Below are positions 52,787 to 61,129 of a stretch of 64,000 bases of DNA, piece after piece (within the stretch, counting starts at the first letter, position 1; the number at the start of each line of letters is the position of its first letter). This DNA comes from Porphyrobacter sp. (lineage in GTDB: Bacteria; Pseudomonadota; Alphaproteobacteria; Sphingomonadales; Sphingomonadaceae), in NCBI GenBank assembly GCA_016125555.1, contig WGLN01000013.1, positions 1 through 64,000 on the forward strand, given 5' to 3'. Below the pieces are notes generated by a model that did not search any database, had not been told where the DNA came from, and saw only the letters and a program-made list of their open reading frames with translations. Both the position numbers and the translations under genes were made by a program.

Positions 52787-53157
52787 ACAGCCCCCGCACC
52801 ACGCTCTACCGCGACAAGCAGAACGGCAAGCTGATGGGCGTCTGCGCTGGCGTCGCCGACTACACCGGGATCAACGTGTTCTGGCTGCGGCTGGGGGCCC
52901 TCGCGCTCGCTCTGGGGCTGGGCTGGCCTTTCATCGCCTACTTCGTGGCCGGCATGATCCTCAGCAAGAAGCCGCCCTATCTCTACCGCGACGCGAGCGA
53001 GCAGAAGTACTGGCAGGGCGTGCGCCAGAGCCCGAAGCGCACCGCACGGGAAATCCGCGCCGCCTTCCGCGACGTCGATCGCCGCCTGGCCGCGGTGGAA
53101 AGCCACTATGTCAGCAGCAACCCGCGCCTGACCGCCGAGATCGAGCGGCTGCGCTGA
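52783..53157 (+). CDS. pspC: Phage shock protein C
   Basis: 124 residues. The PspC domain is clear: LYRDKQNGKLMGVCAGVADYTGINVFWLRL with two hydrophobic stretches (LGALALALGLGWPFIAYFVAGMIL) and a helical C-terminal part (REIRAAFRDVDRRLAAVESHYV). PspC senses stress at the membrane with PspB. ATGA overlap with pspB. A 31-bp gap with GGAGG precedes the next gene. Confidence 0.93.
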   Translation: MNSPRTTLYRDKQNGKLMGVCAGVADYTGINVFWLRLGALALALGLGWPFIAYFVAGMILSKKPPYLYRDASEQKYWQGVRQSPKRTAREIRAAFRDVDRRLAAVESHYVSSNPRLTAEIERLR

Positions 53158-53188
53158 ACCACGCTCATCCGAGGAGGGGAAGAATATC

Positions 53189-53500
53189 ATGGAAGGCATG
53201 ATCGCTCTGATGATCCCGATCATCGCGCTCAGCATTCCGCTGGTCGCCTTGTGGACCAAGCACCAGCAGAAGCTCGCCGAGATGCAGGTCGGCGCCACCG
53301 CCGAACACACCGCCGAGAAGGCCGCGCAATATGCCAGCCACATCCAGCGGCTCGAAGACCGGGTGCAGGTGCTCGAACGGATCATCACCGACCGCGGCTA
53401 CGACATCGCCACCCAGATCGAGGCACTGCGCGACCAGCGCCGCGTGGACGAGAGCGATGCGGGCGTGCCGCTCGGCTTCGAGAATAAGGAACGGGTGTGA
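53189..53500 (+). CDS. PspB-like single-span protein, psp operon (unit 1)
   Basis: 103 residues. One N-terminal span (MIALMIPIIALSIPLVALWT) and a charged segment with the motif RLEDRVQVLERIITDRGYD, then IEALRDQ. The layout (span, spacer, coiled coil, L-x-x-R-x-x-x-L-E-R-I) is the same as in PspB but the span is N-terminal to a longer spacer. GGAGG precedes the ATG at a good distance. First of five tightly joined genes after pspC; not a named Psp family that I recognise. Confidence 0.75.
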   Translation: MEGMIALMIPIIALSIPLVALWTKHQQKLAEMQVGATAEHTAEKAAQYASHIQRLEDRVQVLERIITDRGYDIATQIEALRDQRRVDESDAGVPLGFENKERV

Positions 53501-53859
53501 TGGACCCTCTTGTCCTCCAAACCCTCGCCCCGGTCATCGGCATCGGCGTCGTCAGCATCTCGGCCGGCTGGGTGCTCACCACCTGGCTGCGGATCAAGAA
53601 CGGTTATCCGCTCGACGGCGCCTGGGGCCAGGCGGTCTATCCCAAGCATGACGGCGAGAGCCGCCAGGAGACCGCCCGCCTGACGCGCGAGAACGGCGAA
53701 CTGCGCGAGGAGCTGATCATGCTCAAGGACCGTCTCGCCAATGTCGAGCGGATCGTGACCGACAGCGGCTACCATGTCGGCGCCGAGATCGAGGCCCTGC
53801 GCCGCGATGCCGCGCCGCTCGCTTCGCCCGCGCGCCAGAGCGAGGGAGCCGCGCAATGA
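53500..53859 (+). CDS. PspB-like single-span protein, psp operon (unit 2)
   Basis: 119 residues from the ATG at 53500 (overlaps the previous TGA by 1 nt). A GTG at 53497 is an alternative with AAGGA 6 nt before it. One span near the N terminus (APVIGIGVVSISAGWVLTTWLR), a WGQAVYPKHDG spacer, and a coiled coil with LKDRLANVERIVTDSGYHV then IEALRRD. This motif is the best match to unit 1. Function unknown. Confidence 0.75.
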   Translation: MDPLVLQTLAPVIGIGVVSISAGWVLTTWLRIKNGYPLDGAWGQAVYPKHDGESRQETARLTRENGELREELIMLKDRLANVERIVTDSGYHVGAEIEALRRDAAPLASPARQSEGAAQ

Positions 53860-54176
53860 GCTTTTGGACCGCCATCGTCGTCATGGCCGTCGTGTGGGGC
53901 ATCGTCACGATCTGGACGCGCCGGCACGACCGCGAGCTGGGCTTGACCCGCGACGAGGACGGCAATCCCGTCTTCGCCCCGCGCGACGAGGGCGGCGCAC
54001 GCACCGAACTGGAGGCCGCGCGGCGCGAACTCGCCGACCTGCGCGAACGGGTGAAGGTGCTCGAACGGATCGCCACCGACGGCAACACCAGCGACGCACG
54101 CGAGCGCGCCCGCATCGCCGCCGAGATCGAAGCCCTGCGGGCACTGCCCGCATCTCAGGAGGACAAGAGCGAATGA
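53856..54176 (+). CDS. PspB-like single-span protein, psp operon (unit 3)
   Basis: 106 residues, ATG overlapping the previous stop (ATGA). N-terminal span FWTAIVVMAVVWGIVTIWT, then ELGLTRDEDGNPVFAPRDEGG and a coiled coil with LADLRERVKVLERIATDGN, then IAAEIEALRAL. The motif again repeats that of units 1 and 2, and LADLRER appears in unit 4 too. The gene is translationally coupled to unit 2. Confidence 0.75.
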   Translation: MSFWTAIVVMAVVWGIVTIWTRRHDRELGLTRDEDGNPVFAPRDEGGARTELEAARRELADLRERVKVLERIATDGNTSDARERARIAAEIEALRALPASQEDKSE

Positions 54177-54427
54177 TGACGCCCCTTCTCGATCCCACCA
54201 TCGTCATGGCCGCCACCTGCCTCGTCGGCATCGCCGTGGTCGCCGCCGCCCTGCTGCGCGCCTGGCAGGGCTGGCTCGACCTCAAGCGCCAGGAACTCGA
54301 GCGGGTCGCTCCGGGCCGGACGGGCGAGCCCGACAGCCCCGGAATGGGCACCGCCCGCATCGAGCTCGCCGATCTCAGGGAACGCATCCGCAAGCTCGAG
54401 GCGATCGCCAGCGGGGTCGAATTGTGA
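54173..54427 (+). CDS. PspB-like single-span protein, psp operon (unit 4)
   Basis: 84 residues. Starts ATGATG at 54173 (first ATG overlaps the previous stop; GGAGG is in range). Span PTIVMAATCLVGIAVVAAALLRAW, a short linker, and the end LADLRERIRKLEAIASGVEL, a shorter form of the shared motif. Lacks the IEALR element of units 1-3. GTGA overlap with the next gene. Confidence 0.72.
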   Translation: MMTPLLDPTIVMAATCLVGIAVVAAALLRAWQGWLDLKRQELERVAPGRTGEPDSPGMGTARIELADLRERIRKLEAIASGVEL

Positions 54428-54600
54428 GCGGAGCCGGCAACACCGCCGCGCAGGCGGGTATCGGCTTCGGCAGCGCGCTTGCCATCGCCATCAGCTGGAG
54501 CGTCCACAAGTCGATCTTCTGGGCGATCGTGCAGGGCTTCTTCGGCTGGTTCTACGTGATCTACTACGCCTTCACCCGGCCCGGGGGCCTCGCCGGCTGA
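54424..54600 (+). CDS. Small membrane protein, psp operon (unit 5), 58 aa
   Basis: 58 residues, GTG start overlapping the previous TGA (GTGA). Two hydrophobic segments (FGSALAIAISWSVHKSIFWA, IVQGFFGWFYVIYYAFTRP) can form a hairpin. It lacks the coiled-coil motif of units 1-4. The sequence FFGWFYVIYYAFTR recalls small conserved membrane proteins found widely in bacteria. It closes the overlapping series and is followed by sufE after 43 bp. Confidence 0.72.
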   Translation: MSGAGNTAAQAGIGFGSALAIAISWSVHKSIFWAIVQGFFGWFYVIYYAFTRPGGLAG

Positions 54601-54643
54601 CGCAAGCCTTTGCGTTTCGCGTTCGCGCTGCCTAATTGCGCCC

Positions 54644-55054
54644 ATGCGCAACCTTTCCGACATTCTCGAAGAGTACGAATTCCTCGAAGGCGACGAGCGT
54701 TACGGCTTGTTGATCGAGCTCGGCCGCAGCCTCGAACCCATGCCCGACGCGCTCAAGACCGATGCGACCCTGGTGCGCGGCTGCTCGGCGGCGGTGTGGG
54801 TCTACCCTGCCGGAACCGACGCCGAGAAGCTGCACTTCCTCGCCGACAGCAACGCCGCGATCACCAAGGGCATCGTCGCGCTGGTGATCGCCGCGGTGCA
54901 GGACAGGCCCGCCGCCGAGGTCGCGGCGATGGACGTGATGGGCGCGCTCGCCCCCTTCGACCTCAGAAACCAGCTCTCCTCCAACCGCACCCAGGGCGTT
55001 CCCAACATGATCGCACTGGTCAAGGAACACGCCGCGCGGCTCGCCGCCGCATGA
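54644..55054 (+). CDS. sufE: SufE-family sulfur-acceptor protein
   Basis: 136 residues. SufE accepts the persulfide from SufS cysteine desulfurase for Fe-S cluster assembly. The catalytic Cys lies in DATLVRGCSAAVWVYP. The pattern LSDILEEYEFLEGDERYGLLIELGRSLEPMPD and the C-terminal LSSNRTQGVPNMIALVKE are standard. No SufS or SufBCD gene is nearby. Followed 12 bp later by a CoA-ester lyase gene. Confidence 0.94.
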   Translation: MRNLSDILEEYEFLEGDERYGLLIELGRSLEPMPDALKTDATLVRGCSAAVWVYPAGTDAEKLHFLADSNAAITKGIVALVIAAVQDRPAAEVAAMDVMGALAPFDLRNQLSSNRTQGVPNMIALVKEHAARLAAA

Positions 55055-55066
55055 GAGGTTAGACCG

Positions 55067-55966
55067 ATGACCGACACACCCGCCCTTCCCCGGATGCGTT
55101 CATGGCTGTTCGCGCCGGGCGACAGCGCAAAGAAGATGGGCAAGGCGCAAGCCAGCGCCGCCGATATCGCGCTGTTCGACCTCGAGGATTCGGTCGCGCC
55201 CGAGAACAAGCCGGCGGCCCGCGCGATGGTGGCCGAACAGGTCGCGGGGAGCGATGATCGCGCGCGGTTGTGGGTGCGCATCAACCCGATCACGACGCCC
55301 GACTGCATTGCCGATCTCGCCGCGATCATGCCCGCGCGACCCGGCGGCGTGTTCCTGCCGAAGGCCGAAGGCGCGGGCGATATCGCGCAGTTGCACCACT
55401 ACCTCACCGCGCTCGAGGCGGCGAACGGCATTGCAAGGGGCCGCACGTTGGTCGCCGCACTGGTGACCGAGACCGCCGCGGCGATGTTCAAGACCGGCGA
55501 ATATGCGGGCGACTACCCCGGTCGTGAGCGGCTGGCGGCGATGAGCTGGGGCGCGGAGGACCTCTCCGCCGCACTCGGCGCGAGCGAGCAGCGCGGGGCG
55601 GACGGCGAATATGCCCATACCTACGAGCTGGCGCGCAGCCTGTGCCTGATCGGCGCGAGCGCGGCGGGCGTCGCGCCGATCGAGACCGTGCAGCCCGAGT
55701 TCCGCGACCTCGAAGCGCTGGAGAAGCGCGCCCGCGCGGTGCGCGCGGCAGGCTTTCGCGGGATGCTGGCGATCCACCCCGCGCAGGTCGATCCGATCAA
55801 CGCCGCCTTCACCCCGAGCGCCGAGGAACTCGCCCACGCCCGCGCGGTGGTTGACGCCTTCGCCGAGCATCCTGGCGCAGGCGTGGTGGCGCTCGACGGC
55901 GCGATGCTCGACCGGCCGCATCTGGCGCTGGCACAGCGGTTGCTTGCCGACGCGGGCGAGAATTAG
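55067..55966 (+). CDS. CoA-ester lyase (HpcH/HpaI / CitE-like), possibly malyl-CoA lyase or thioesterase
   Basis: 299 residues. The CitE-type barrel begins RSWLFAPGDSAKKMGKAQASAADIALFDLEDSVAPENKPAAR, where the acidic LDLEDSV is the metal site. WVRINPITTPD, VFLPKAEGAGDI, and MLAIHPAQVDPINAAFTPSAEE follow. Family members cleave or form citryl-, malyl- or citramalyl-CoA. With the Mcd-like gene at 27.5-29.1 kb it could serve the ethylmalonyl-CoA pathway (malyl-CoA lyase or malyl-CoA thioesterase); this is inference. Confidence 0.82.
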   Translation: MTDTPALPRMRSWLFAPGDSAKKMGKAQASAADIALFDLEDSVAPENKPAARAMVAEQVAGSDDRARLWVRINPITTPDCIADLAAIMPARPGGVFLPKAEGAGDIAQLHHYLTALEAANGIARGRTLVAALVTETAAAMFKTGEYAGDYPGRERLAAMSWGAEDLSAALGASEQRGADGEYAHTYELARSLCLIGASAAGVAPIETVQPEFRDLEALEKRARAVRAAGFRGMLAIHPAQVDPINAAFTPSAEELAHARAVVDAFAEHPGAGVVALDGAMLDRPHLALAQRLLADAGEN

Positions 55967-56034
55967 GTTAATTCATTTTCCTACATTAACCGAATTGGTC
56001 ATTTTGCACGCGACTCATGCAAGGAGCGCGCATC

Positions 56035-56448
56035 ATGGCCCTACTCGACGTGCTGATCGGCCCGGTTTCCGCGATCATCGACCGGATCATTCCCGACAAG
56101 GAGGCCCGCGCCAAGGCCAAGCTCGAACTGGTCGCGCTGCAGGGCACCCAGGAAATGCAGATGATCGAGGCGCAGTTGCAGGCGATCGTCGCCGAGGCGA
56201 ACTCGAAGGACCCCTGGACCAGCCGCGCCCGCCCGAGCTTTCTCTACGTGATGTATGTCCTGCTGCTCACCGCGCTGCCGATGGGGCTGCTGTCCGCCTT
56301 CAATCCTGCGGCGGCGAAGGACATTGCGGCCGGAATGAACGCCTATCTCAATGGCCTACCCGAGCCACTCTACGCGCTGTTCGGCACCGGCTACCTCGGC
56401 TACACCGCCGCACGCCAGTGGGGGAAGGTCAAGGGGGTGGACCGCTAG
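56035..56448 (+). CDS. Holin of the 3-TM gene-transfer-agent family
   Basis: 137 residues from the ATG at 56035, with AAGGAG 8 nt before it (an ATG at 56017 has none). The middle has a coiled segment (DKEARAKAKLELVALQGTQEMQM) and a Pro-start span (RARPSFLYVMYVLLLTALPMGLLSAF), then a final amphipathic part GYLGYTAARQWGKVKG. This layout is that of the GTA_holin_3TM family, holins used to release gene transfer agents. No other GTA or phage gene is within the window, so its source is not clear. Confidence 0.75.
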   Translation: MALLDVLIGPVSAIIDRIIPDKEARAKAKLELVALQGTQEMQMIEAQLQAIVAEANSKDPWTSRARPSFLYVMYVLLLTALPMGLLSAFNPAAAKDIAAGMNAYLNGLPEPLYALFGTGYLGYTAARQWGKVKGVDR

Positions 56449-56488
56449 ACACTTCCCCGCCCCACGCCTTCCGGCTAAACCGCTGGCG

Positions 56489-56929
56489 ATGACCAACCTC
56501 GTCTACGTCCTCAACGGCCCGAACCTCAATCTCCTTGGGCTCCGCGAGCCGGAGATTTACGGCACCACCACGCTCGACGACATCGCCGGGATGCTGGAGG
56601 ACCGCGCCCGCGAGTTGGGGCTTGAAATCGAGATGCGCCAGACCAATCACGAGGGGATGCTGGTCGACTGGCTGCATGAGGCGCAGGCGGAGGGCGCGCG
56701 CGCCGTTCTGCTCAATGCGGCGGCCTATACCCACACCTCCATCGCCCTGCTCGATGCGATCAAGGCGATCCGCACGCCGGTGATCGAGGTGCACTTGTCC
56801 GACCCCAAGACCCGCGAGACCTTCCGCCACACGTCCTATGTCGGCATGGCCGCGGCGCTGACGGTCGAGGGGCACGGGGCGGATTCCTACCGCATCGCCT
56901 TGGAAGCCGTAGCGTCGGGACAGGTCTGA
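56489..56929 (+). CDS. aroQ: 3-dehydroquinate dehydratase, type II
   Basis: 146 residues. Converts 3-dehydroquinate to 3-dehydroshikimate. VYVLNGPNLNLLGLREPEIYG with the flexible loop Arg/Tyr, MRQTNHEGMLVDWLHEA, LLNAAAYTHTSIALLDAI and VIEVHLSDPKTRETFRHTSYV are all diagnostic. Followed 107 bp later by accB. Confidence 0.96.
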   Translation: MTNLVYVLNGPNLNLLGLREPEIYGTTTLDDIAGMLEDRARELGLEIEMRQTNHEGMLVDWLHEAQAEGARAVLLNAAAYTHTSIALLDAIKAIRTPVIEVHLSDPKTRETFRHTSYVGMAAALTVEGHGADSYRIALEAVASGQV

Positions 56930-57036
56930 GCCGTCACCGGACTTTCACAATTTGCAAGTCATTGCCACTTGCCAGCCGCAATTCGCGGCAATAGTCCCCT
57001 GCGCTCAACGGGCGTAGCACACAACAAGGGACATAC

Positions 57037-57555
57037 ATGGCAAACGACGCTGGCCAAGGCAGCATGGCGAACGGGCGCAAGTCGGGCATGAACATCGACA
57101 CCGCACTGGTGCGCGAGCTCGCCGAACTGCTCAACGAAACCGGGCTGACCGAGATCGAGGTCGAGGATGACGACCGCAAGATCCGCGTCTCGCGCGGGGC
57201 CGTGGCCGCGGCCGCGCCGGTCTATGCCTCCGCCCCTGCCGCGCCCGCACCGGTAGCGCCCGCGGCTGCGCCGGCCGCCGCCGCACCCGCCGCGCCCGAG
57301 CCTGCCGCGGGACCCGACATGGCGAATGCCGTGAAGTCGCCGATGGTCGGCACTTGCTACCTTGCGCCCGAACCGGGGGCTGCGAACTTCATCGCGGTCG
57401 GCAAGGAGGTCAAGGAAGGCGACACGCTGCTGATCGTCGAGGCGATGAAGGTGATGAACCCGATCACCGCACCCAAGGCCGGCACGGTCAGCGCGATCCT
57501 CGTCGAGAATGCGCAGCCGGTCGAGTTCGACCAGCCGCTGGTGGTGATCGCGTAA
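57037..57555 (+). CDS. accB: Acetyl-CoA carboxylase biotin carboxyl carrier protein
   Basis: 172 residues. Carries biotin for AccC. The biotinylation site is [14 protein letters not shown], with the C-terminal beta-barrel ([26 protein letters not shown]) and the Ala/Pro-rich linker ([20 protein letters not shown]). AccC starts 5 bp later. ATG 57037 is preferred; an inner ATG at 57064 or 57088 is possible. Confidence 0.97.
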   Translation: MANDAGQGSMANGRKSGMNIDTALVRELAELLNETGLTEIEVEDDDRKIRVSRGAVAAAAPVYASAPAAPAPVAPAAAPAAAAPAAPEPAAGPDMANAVKSPMVGTCYLAPEPGAANFIAVGKEVKEGDTLLIVEAMKVMNPITAPKAGTVSAILVENAQPVEFDQPLVVIA

Positions 57556-57560
57556 CGACC

Positions 57561-58910
57561 ATGGCCATCAAACGCATCCTGATCGCCAATCGCGGCGAGA
57601 TCGCGCTGCGCATCCACCGCGCGGCGCACGAGATGGGGATCGAGACGGTCGCGGTGCACTCCACCGCCGATGCCGACGCGATGCACGTCCGCCTCGCCGA
57701 CCATGCCGTGTGCATCGGCCCGCCGCCCGCGGGCGAAAGCTATCTCAACATCGCCAACATCATCTCGGCCGCCGAGATCGCGCAATGCGACGCGATCCAT
57801 CCCGGCTACGGCTTCCTGTCGGAGAACGCCAAGTTCGCCGACATCGTCGAGGCGCACGACATCATCTGGATCGGCCCCAAGCCCGAGCATATCCGCACCA
57901 TGGGCGACAAGGTCGAGGCCAAGCGCACCGCGGGCAAACTCGGCCTGCCGCTGGTGCCGGGTTCGGACGGCGCGGTCAGCGACTTCGACGAAGCGCGCAG
58001 GATCGCCAAGGAGATCGGCTACCCCGTCATCATCAAGGCCGCCAGCGGCGGCGGCGGGCGCGGCATGAAGGTGTGCGAGGCCGAGGATAAGCTCGAGAGC
58101 CTGATGCAGCAGGCCGGCAGCGAGGCCAAGGCCGCCTTCGGCGACGCAACCGTCTATATCGAGAAGTATCTCGGCAATCCGCGCCATATCGAGTTCCAGG
58201 TGTTCGGCGACGGCAACGGCAACGCCATCCATCTGGGCGAACGCGACTGCTCGCTCCAGCGCCGCCACCAGAAGGTGCTGGAAGAGGCCCCCTCCCCGGT
58301 CATCTCGACCGAAGAACGCATGCGCATGGGCGAGGTCTGCGCACAGGCGATGCGCGACATGGGCTATCGCGGCGCGGGGACGATCGAGTTCCTGTGGGAG
58401 AACGGCGCGTTCTACTTCATCGAGATGAACACCCGCCTGCAGGTCGAACACCCCGTCACCGAGCTCATCACCGGGGTCGATCTGGTGCGCGAGCAGATCC
58501 GCATCGCCGAAGGGCGCCCGCTGTCGGTCACCCAGGACGAGCTCGAGTTCAAAGGCCACGCGATCGAGTGCCGGATCAACGCCGAGGACCCCTTCACCTT
58601 CGCGCCCTCGCCCGGCCTCGTGACCTATTACCACGCCGCGGGCGGCATGCATGTGCGCGTGGATTCAGGGCTTTACGCGGGCTACAAGATCCCGCCCTAC
58701 TACGACAGCATGATTGCCAAGCTGATCGTCTACGGCCGCACCCGCGAAGGCTGCATCATGCGCCTGCGCCGCGCGCTTGAGGAGATGGTGGTGGAGGGCG
58801 TGAAGACCAACATCCCGCTCCACCAGGAACTGCTCCGCCAGACCGATGTGCTCAACGGCGACTATTCGATTAAGTGGCTCGAACAGTGGCTGGAGGAGCG
58901 CGCGGACTGA
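57561..58910 (+). CDS. accC: Acetyl-CoA carboxylase, biotin carboxylase subunit
   Basis: 449 residues. Carboxylates biotin on AccB with ATP and bicarbonate. Diagnostic: [33 protein letters not shown], the ATP loop [35 protein letters not shown], and [22 protein letters not shown]. It shares a unit with accB (5-bp gap) and aroQ, the common alphaproteobacterial order aroQ-accB-accC. Confidence 0.98.
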   Translation: MAIKRILIANRGEIALRIHRAAHEMGIETVAVHSTADADAMHVRLADHAVCIGPPPAGESYLNIANIISAAEIAQCDAIHPGYGFLSENAKFADIVEAHDIIWIGPKPEHIRTMGDKVEAKRTAGKLGLPLVPGSDGAVSDFDEARRIAKEIGYPVIIKAASGGGGRGMKVCEAEDKLESLMQQAGSEAKAAFGDATVYIEKYLGNPRHIEFQVFGDGNGNAIHLGERDCSLQRRHQKVLEEAPSPVISTEERMRMGEVCAQAMRDMGYRGAGTIEFLWENGAFYFIEMNTRLQVEHPVTELITGVDLVREQIRIAEGRPLSVTQDELEFKGHAIECRINAEDPFTFAPSPGLVTYYHAAGGMHVRVDSGLYAGYKIPPYYDSMIAKLIVYGRTREGCIMRLRRALEEMVVEGVKTNIPLHQELLRQTDVLNGDYSIKWLEQWLEERAD

Positions 58911-58953
58911 GTGCACGGGAACCAAACCGTCTCCAAGCCGCTGACATGATTGA

Positions 58954-58968
58954 TGCTGCACTGCAGCA
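58954..58968. promoter_or_regulatory. 15-bp palindrome TGCTGCA-C-TGCAGCA upstream of ndh
   Basis: A perfect palindrome with 7-bp arms around one base, 115 bp before the ndh start. It contains CTGC-N3-GCAG, the site reported for PhaR, the polyhydroxyalkanoate regulator of Rhodobacter/Paracoccus (recalled, not checked). The match is short and could be chance. Confidence 0.35.
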
Positions 58969-59083
58969 CAAAATCGGGTATGTGTTGCGGGCGGGACTTG
59001 GACAGGGAAGCAGCCGCGGCTAAGGTCAGGCGCTCCTCCCCATCGAGATTCGCTTGCGCCGCCGTGGCGCCAAGGAGTGTTCG

Positions 59084-60394
59084 ATGAACCGCAAGACCCA
59101 GATCGTCGTCGTCGGCGGAGGTGCCGGAGGCCTTGAGCTGGTGCGCCGGCTGGGCGCGAAGTTCGGGCGCAAGCACCACGACATCATCCTCGTCGACAAG
59201 AACCTCAGCCATATCTGGAAGCCGCTGCTGCACGAGGTCGCGGCCGGATCGCTCGACGCCAATCTCGACGAGGTCGGCTATCGCGGGCATTGCTACCGCT
59301 GGGGCTACCGCTTCTTCCAGGGCAGCCTCGAGGGCATCGACCGCGAGGCCAAGACCATCCGGCTGGCCCCCGTCCATGACGAGGACGGCACCGAGCTGAT
59401 CGCCGGGCACACCATCCGCTACGACATTCTCGCGCTGGCGCTCGGCTCGGTCTCCAACGATTTCGGCGTGCCGGGGGTGCGGGAGAACTGCCTCTATCTC
59501 GACAGCCGCGCCGAGGCCGACCGCTTCCGCACCCGCCTGCTCAACCATTGCCTCAGGGTCAGCCGGGCGATGATGAACGATCCTTCCGCCGACGAGCAGG
59601 TGCGCGTGGCGATCGTCGGCGGCGGCGCGACGGGTGTGGAACTCGCCGCGGAGCTCTACAACGCGGCGGGCGCGCTAAGGCACTACGGGCTCGAGGTGTT
59701 CGACGAGAGCCGGCTCCACGTCACCCTGCTCGAAGCCGGTCCGCGCATCCTGCCCGCCCTGCCCGACAAGCTCGCCGCCGCCGCGCGCCACGAACTCGAA
59801 CAGCTCGGCGTCCAGGTCCGCCCGCAGACCCAGGTGGTCGAAGCCCGCCCGCGCCAGCTTCTCACCAGCGAGGGCGAGGTGATCGAGGCCGACCTGATGG
59901 TCTGGGCCGCCGGGGTGAAGGGCGCGGAATTCCTGTCGGACCTCGGGCTGGAGACCAATCCGCGCAACCAGATCATCGTCACCGACACGCTCCAGACCAC
60001 GGTCGACCCGTGCATTTTCGCGCTCGGCGACTGCGCCAGCTACACCCCACCGGGAGAGGACCGCCCCGTGCCCCCGCGCGCGCAGGCCGCGCACCAGATG
60101 GCCGACGTGGTGTTCGAGAACATCTGCCGGATGCAGAAGGGCCGCACGCTCAAGCACTTCGTCTATCGCGACAACGGCTCGCTGGTGTCGCTGAGCCGCT
60201 TCTCCACCGTGGGCAGCCTGATGGGCAACCTCATCGGCGGGAGCATGGCGATCGAGGGGCGGCTGGCGCGGTTCATCTACACCTCGCTCTACCGCCTGCA
60301 CCTGATCGGCATTCACGGCTGGATCAAGGCGAGCTTCCTGATCCTGATCGGGCGGGTCAATCGCATCGTGCGCCCGCGGCTCAAGCTGCACTAG
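59084..60394 (+). CDS. Type II NADH dehydrogenase (NDH-2)
   Basis: 436 residues. A single-subunit FAD enzyme that passes electrons from NADH to quinone without proton pumping. FAD site QIVVVGGGAGGLELVRRLG, NADH site VRVAIVGGGATGVELAAELYNAAG and the closing IFALGDCASYTPPGEDRPVPPRAQAAHQMAD are present. The C-terminal GWIKASFLILIGRVNRIVRPRLKLH is the membrane-attaching end. AAGGAG lies 6 nt before the ATG. Its stop shares a CTAG with the convergent Lrp gene. Confidence 0.93.
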   Translation: MNRKTQIVVVGGGAGGLELVRRLGAKFGRKHHDIILVDKNLSHIWKPLLHEVAAGSLDANLDEVGYRGHCYRWGYRFFQGSLEGIDREAKTIRLAPVHDEDGTELIAGHTIRYDILALALGSVSNDFGVPGVRENCLYLDSRAEADRFRTRLLNHCLRVSRAMMNDPSADEQVRVAIVGGGATGVELAAELYNAAGALRHYGLEVFDESRLHVTLLEAGPRILPALPDKLAAAARHELEQLGVQVRPQTQVVEARPRQLLTSEGEVIEADLMVWAAGVKGAEFLSDLGLETNPRNQIIVTDTLQTTVDPCIFALGDCASYTPPGEDRPVPPRAQAAHQMADVVFENICRMQKGRTLKHFVYRDNGSLVSLSRFSTVGSLMGNLIGGSMAIEGRLARFIYTSLYRLHLIGIHGWIKASFLILIGRVNRIVRPRLKLH

Positions 60395-60852
60395 AGCGGG
60401 ACGCCCGGCTCGTGCTTCGCGGTGCGGATCGTCAGCGAGGTTTTCACGCTTTCCACGTTGGGCGCGGGCGTCAACTTGCCGGTCAGGAATTCCTGAAAGC
60501 TCTGCAGGTCGCGGCTGACGATCTTGAGGATGAAGTCGATCTCGCCGTTGAGCATGTGGCACTCGCGCACTTCGGGCAGCGCGCGCATGTGCTCCTCGAA
60601 CTCGCGCAGGGACGATTCGGCCTGGCTCTTGAGGCTCACCATCGCGAAGACGGTGATCGCAAAGCCCAGCTTGGAGGGGTCGAGATCGGCATGATAGCCG
60701 CGAATCACCCCGTCCTCCTCGAGCCCGCGCACCCGGCGCAGGCACGGCGGCGCGGTCAGCCCGACGCGCTGCGCGAGCTCGACATTGGTCACCCGGCCCT
60801 CCGCCTGCAATTCCGCGAGCAGGCGACGGTCGATATCGTCGAGATTGGCCAC
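60391..60852 (-). CDS. Lrp/AsnC-family transcriptional regulator
   Basis: 153 residues from the GTG at 60852 (GGGAG 10 nt upstream; family-typical length). N-terminal helix-turn-helix NLDDIDRRLLAELQAEGRVTNVELAQRVGLTAPPCLRRVRGLEEDGVIRGYHADLD and the RAM ligand-binding domain (LREFEEHMRALPEVRECHMLNGEIDFILKIVSRDLQSF). Lrp proteins form octamers that bind phased sites. The gap upstream holds phased inverted repeats. It converges with ndh. Confidence 0.92.
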   Translation of the reverse strand: MANLDDIDRRLLAELQAEGRVTNVELAQRVGLTAPPCLRRVRGLEEDGVIRGYHADLDPSKLGFAITVFAMVSLKSQAESSLREFEEHMRALPEVRECHMLNGEIDFILKIVSRDLQSFQEFLTGKLTPAPNVESVKTSLTIRTAKHEPGVPL

Positions 60853-60954
60853 TTGGCTTGAACTCCCCCGGGCACCTTCGGCGTTCACCAGTCGGCAACG
60901 CCCCATGCCTATCATCCTTGAAGTAAGAAGAGGCGCGCTGGATGGCGCGCTTCG

Positions 60955-61026
60955 CTAATATTATTAGGTCTGCCAGCAATTGTCCCGCTTTGCAACGCAC
61001 CATGCGCGCCAGTCTGTGACAATTGC
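60955..61026. promoter_or_regulatory. AT palindrome and phased inverted repeats between lrp and the histidine kinase gene
   Basis: CTAATATTATTAG (60955-60967) is a perfect 13-bp palindrome in otherwise GC-rich DNA. GCAATTGTC (60976-60984) and GACAATTGC (61018-61026) are exact inverted copies 42 bp apart centre to centre (four helical turns). Such phasing is what Lrp-type octamers bind; autoregulation by the adjacent lrp is the likely reading. Confidence 0.4.
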
Positions 61027-61129
61027 ACCGTCCTGATAGAAGCAAGCGGGGTGGCGTCCCGGGGTGCGGCGGCCGGGCATCGTGTCCGGCCATCCGCGAT
61101 TCGCCACGGCAGGCACCCTCGCGGGCCTG

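Noticed and set aside
55966..56010. CtrA binding site (TTAA-N7-TTAA) before the holin gene
   Set aside because: TTAA elements are 14 bp apart, not 7; only a half site remains, so I do not list it as a feature.
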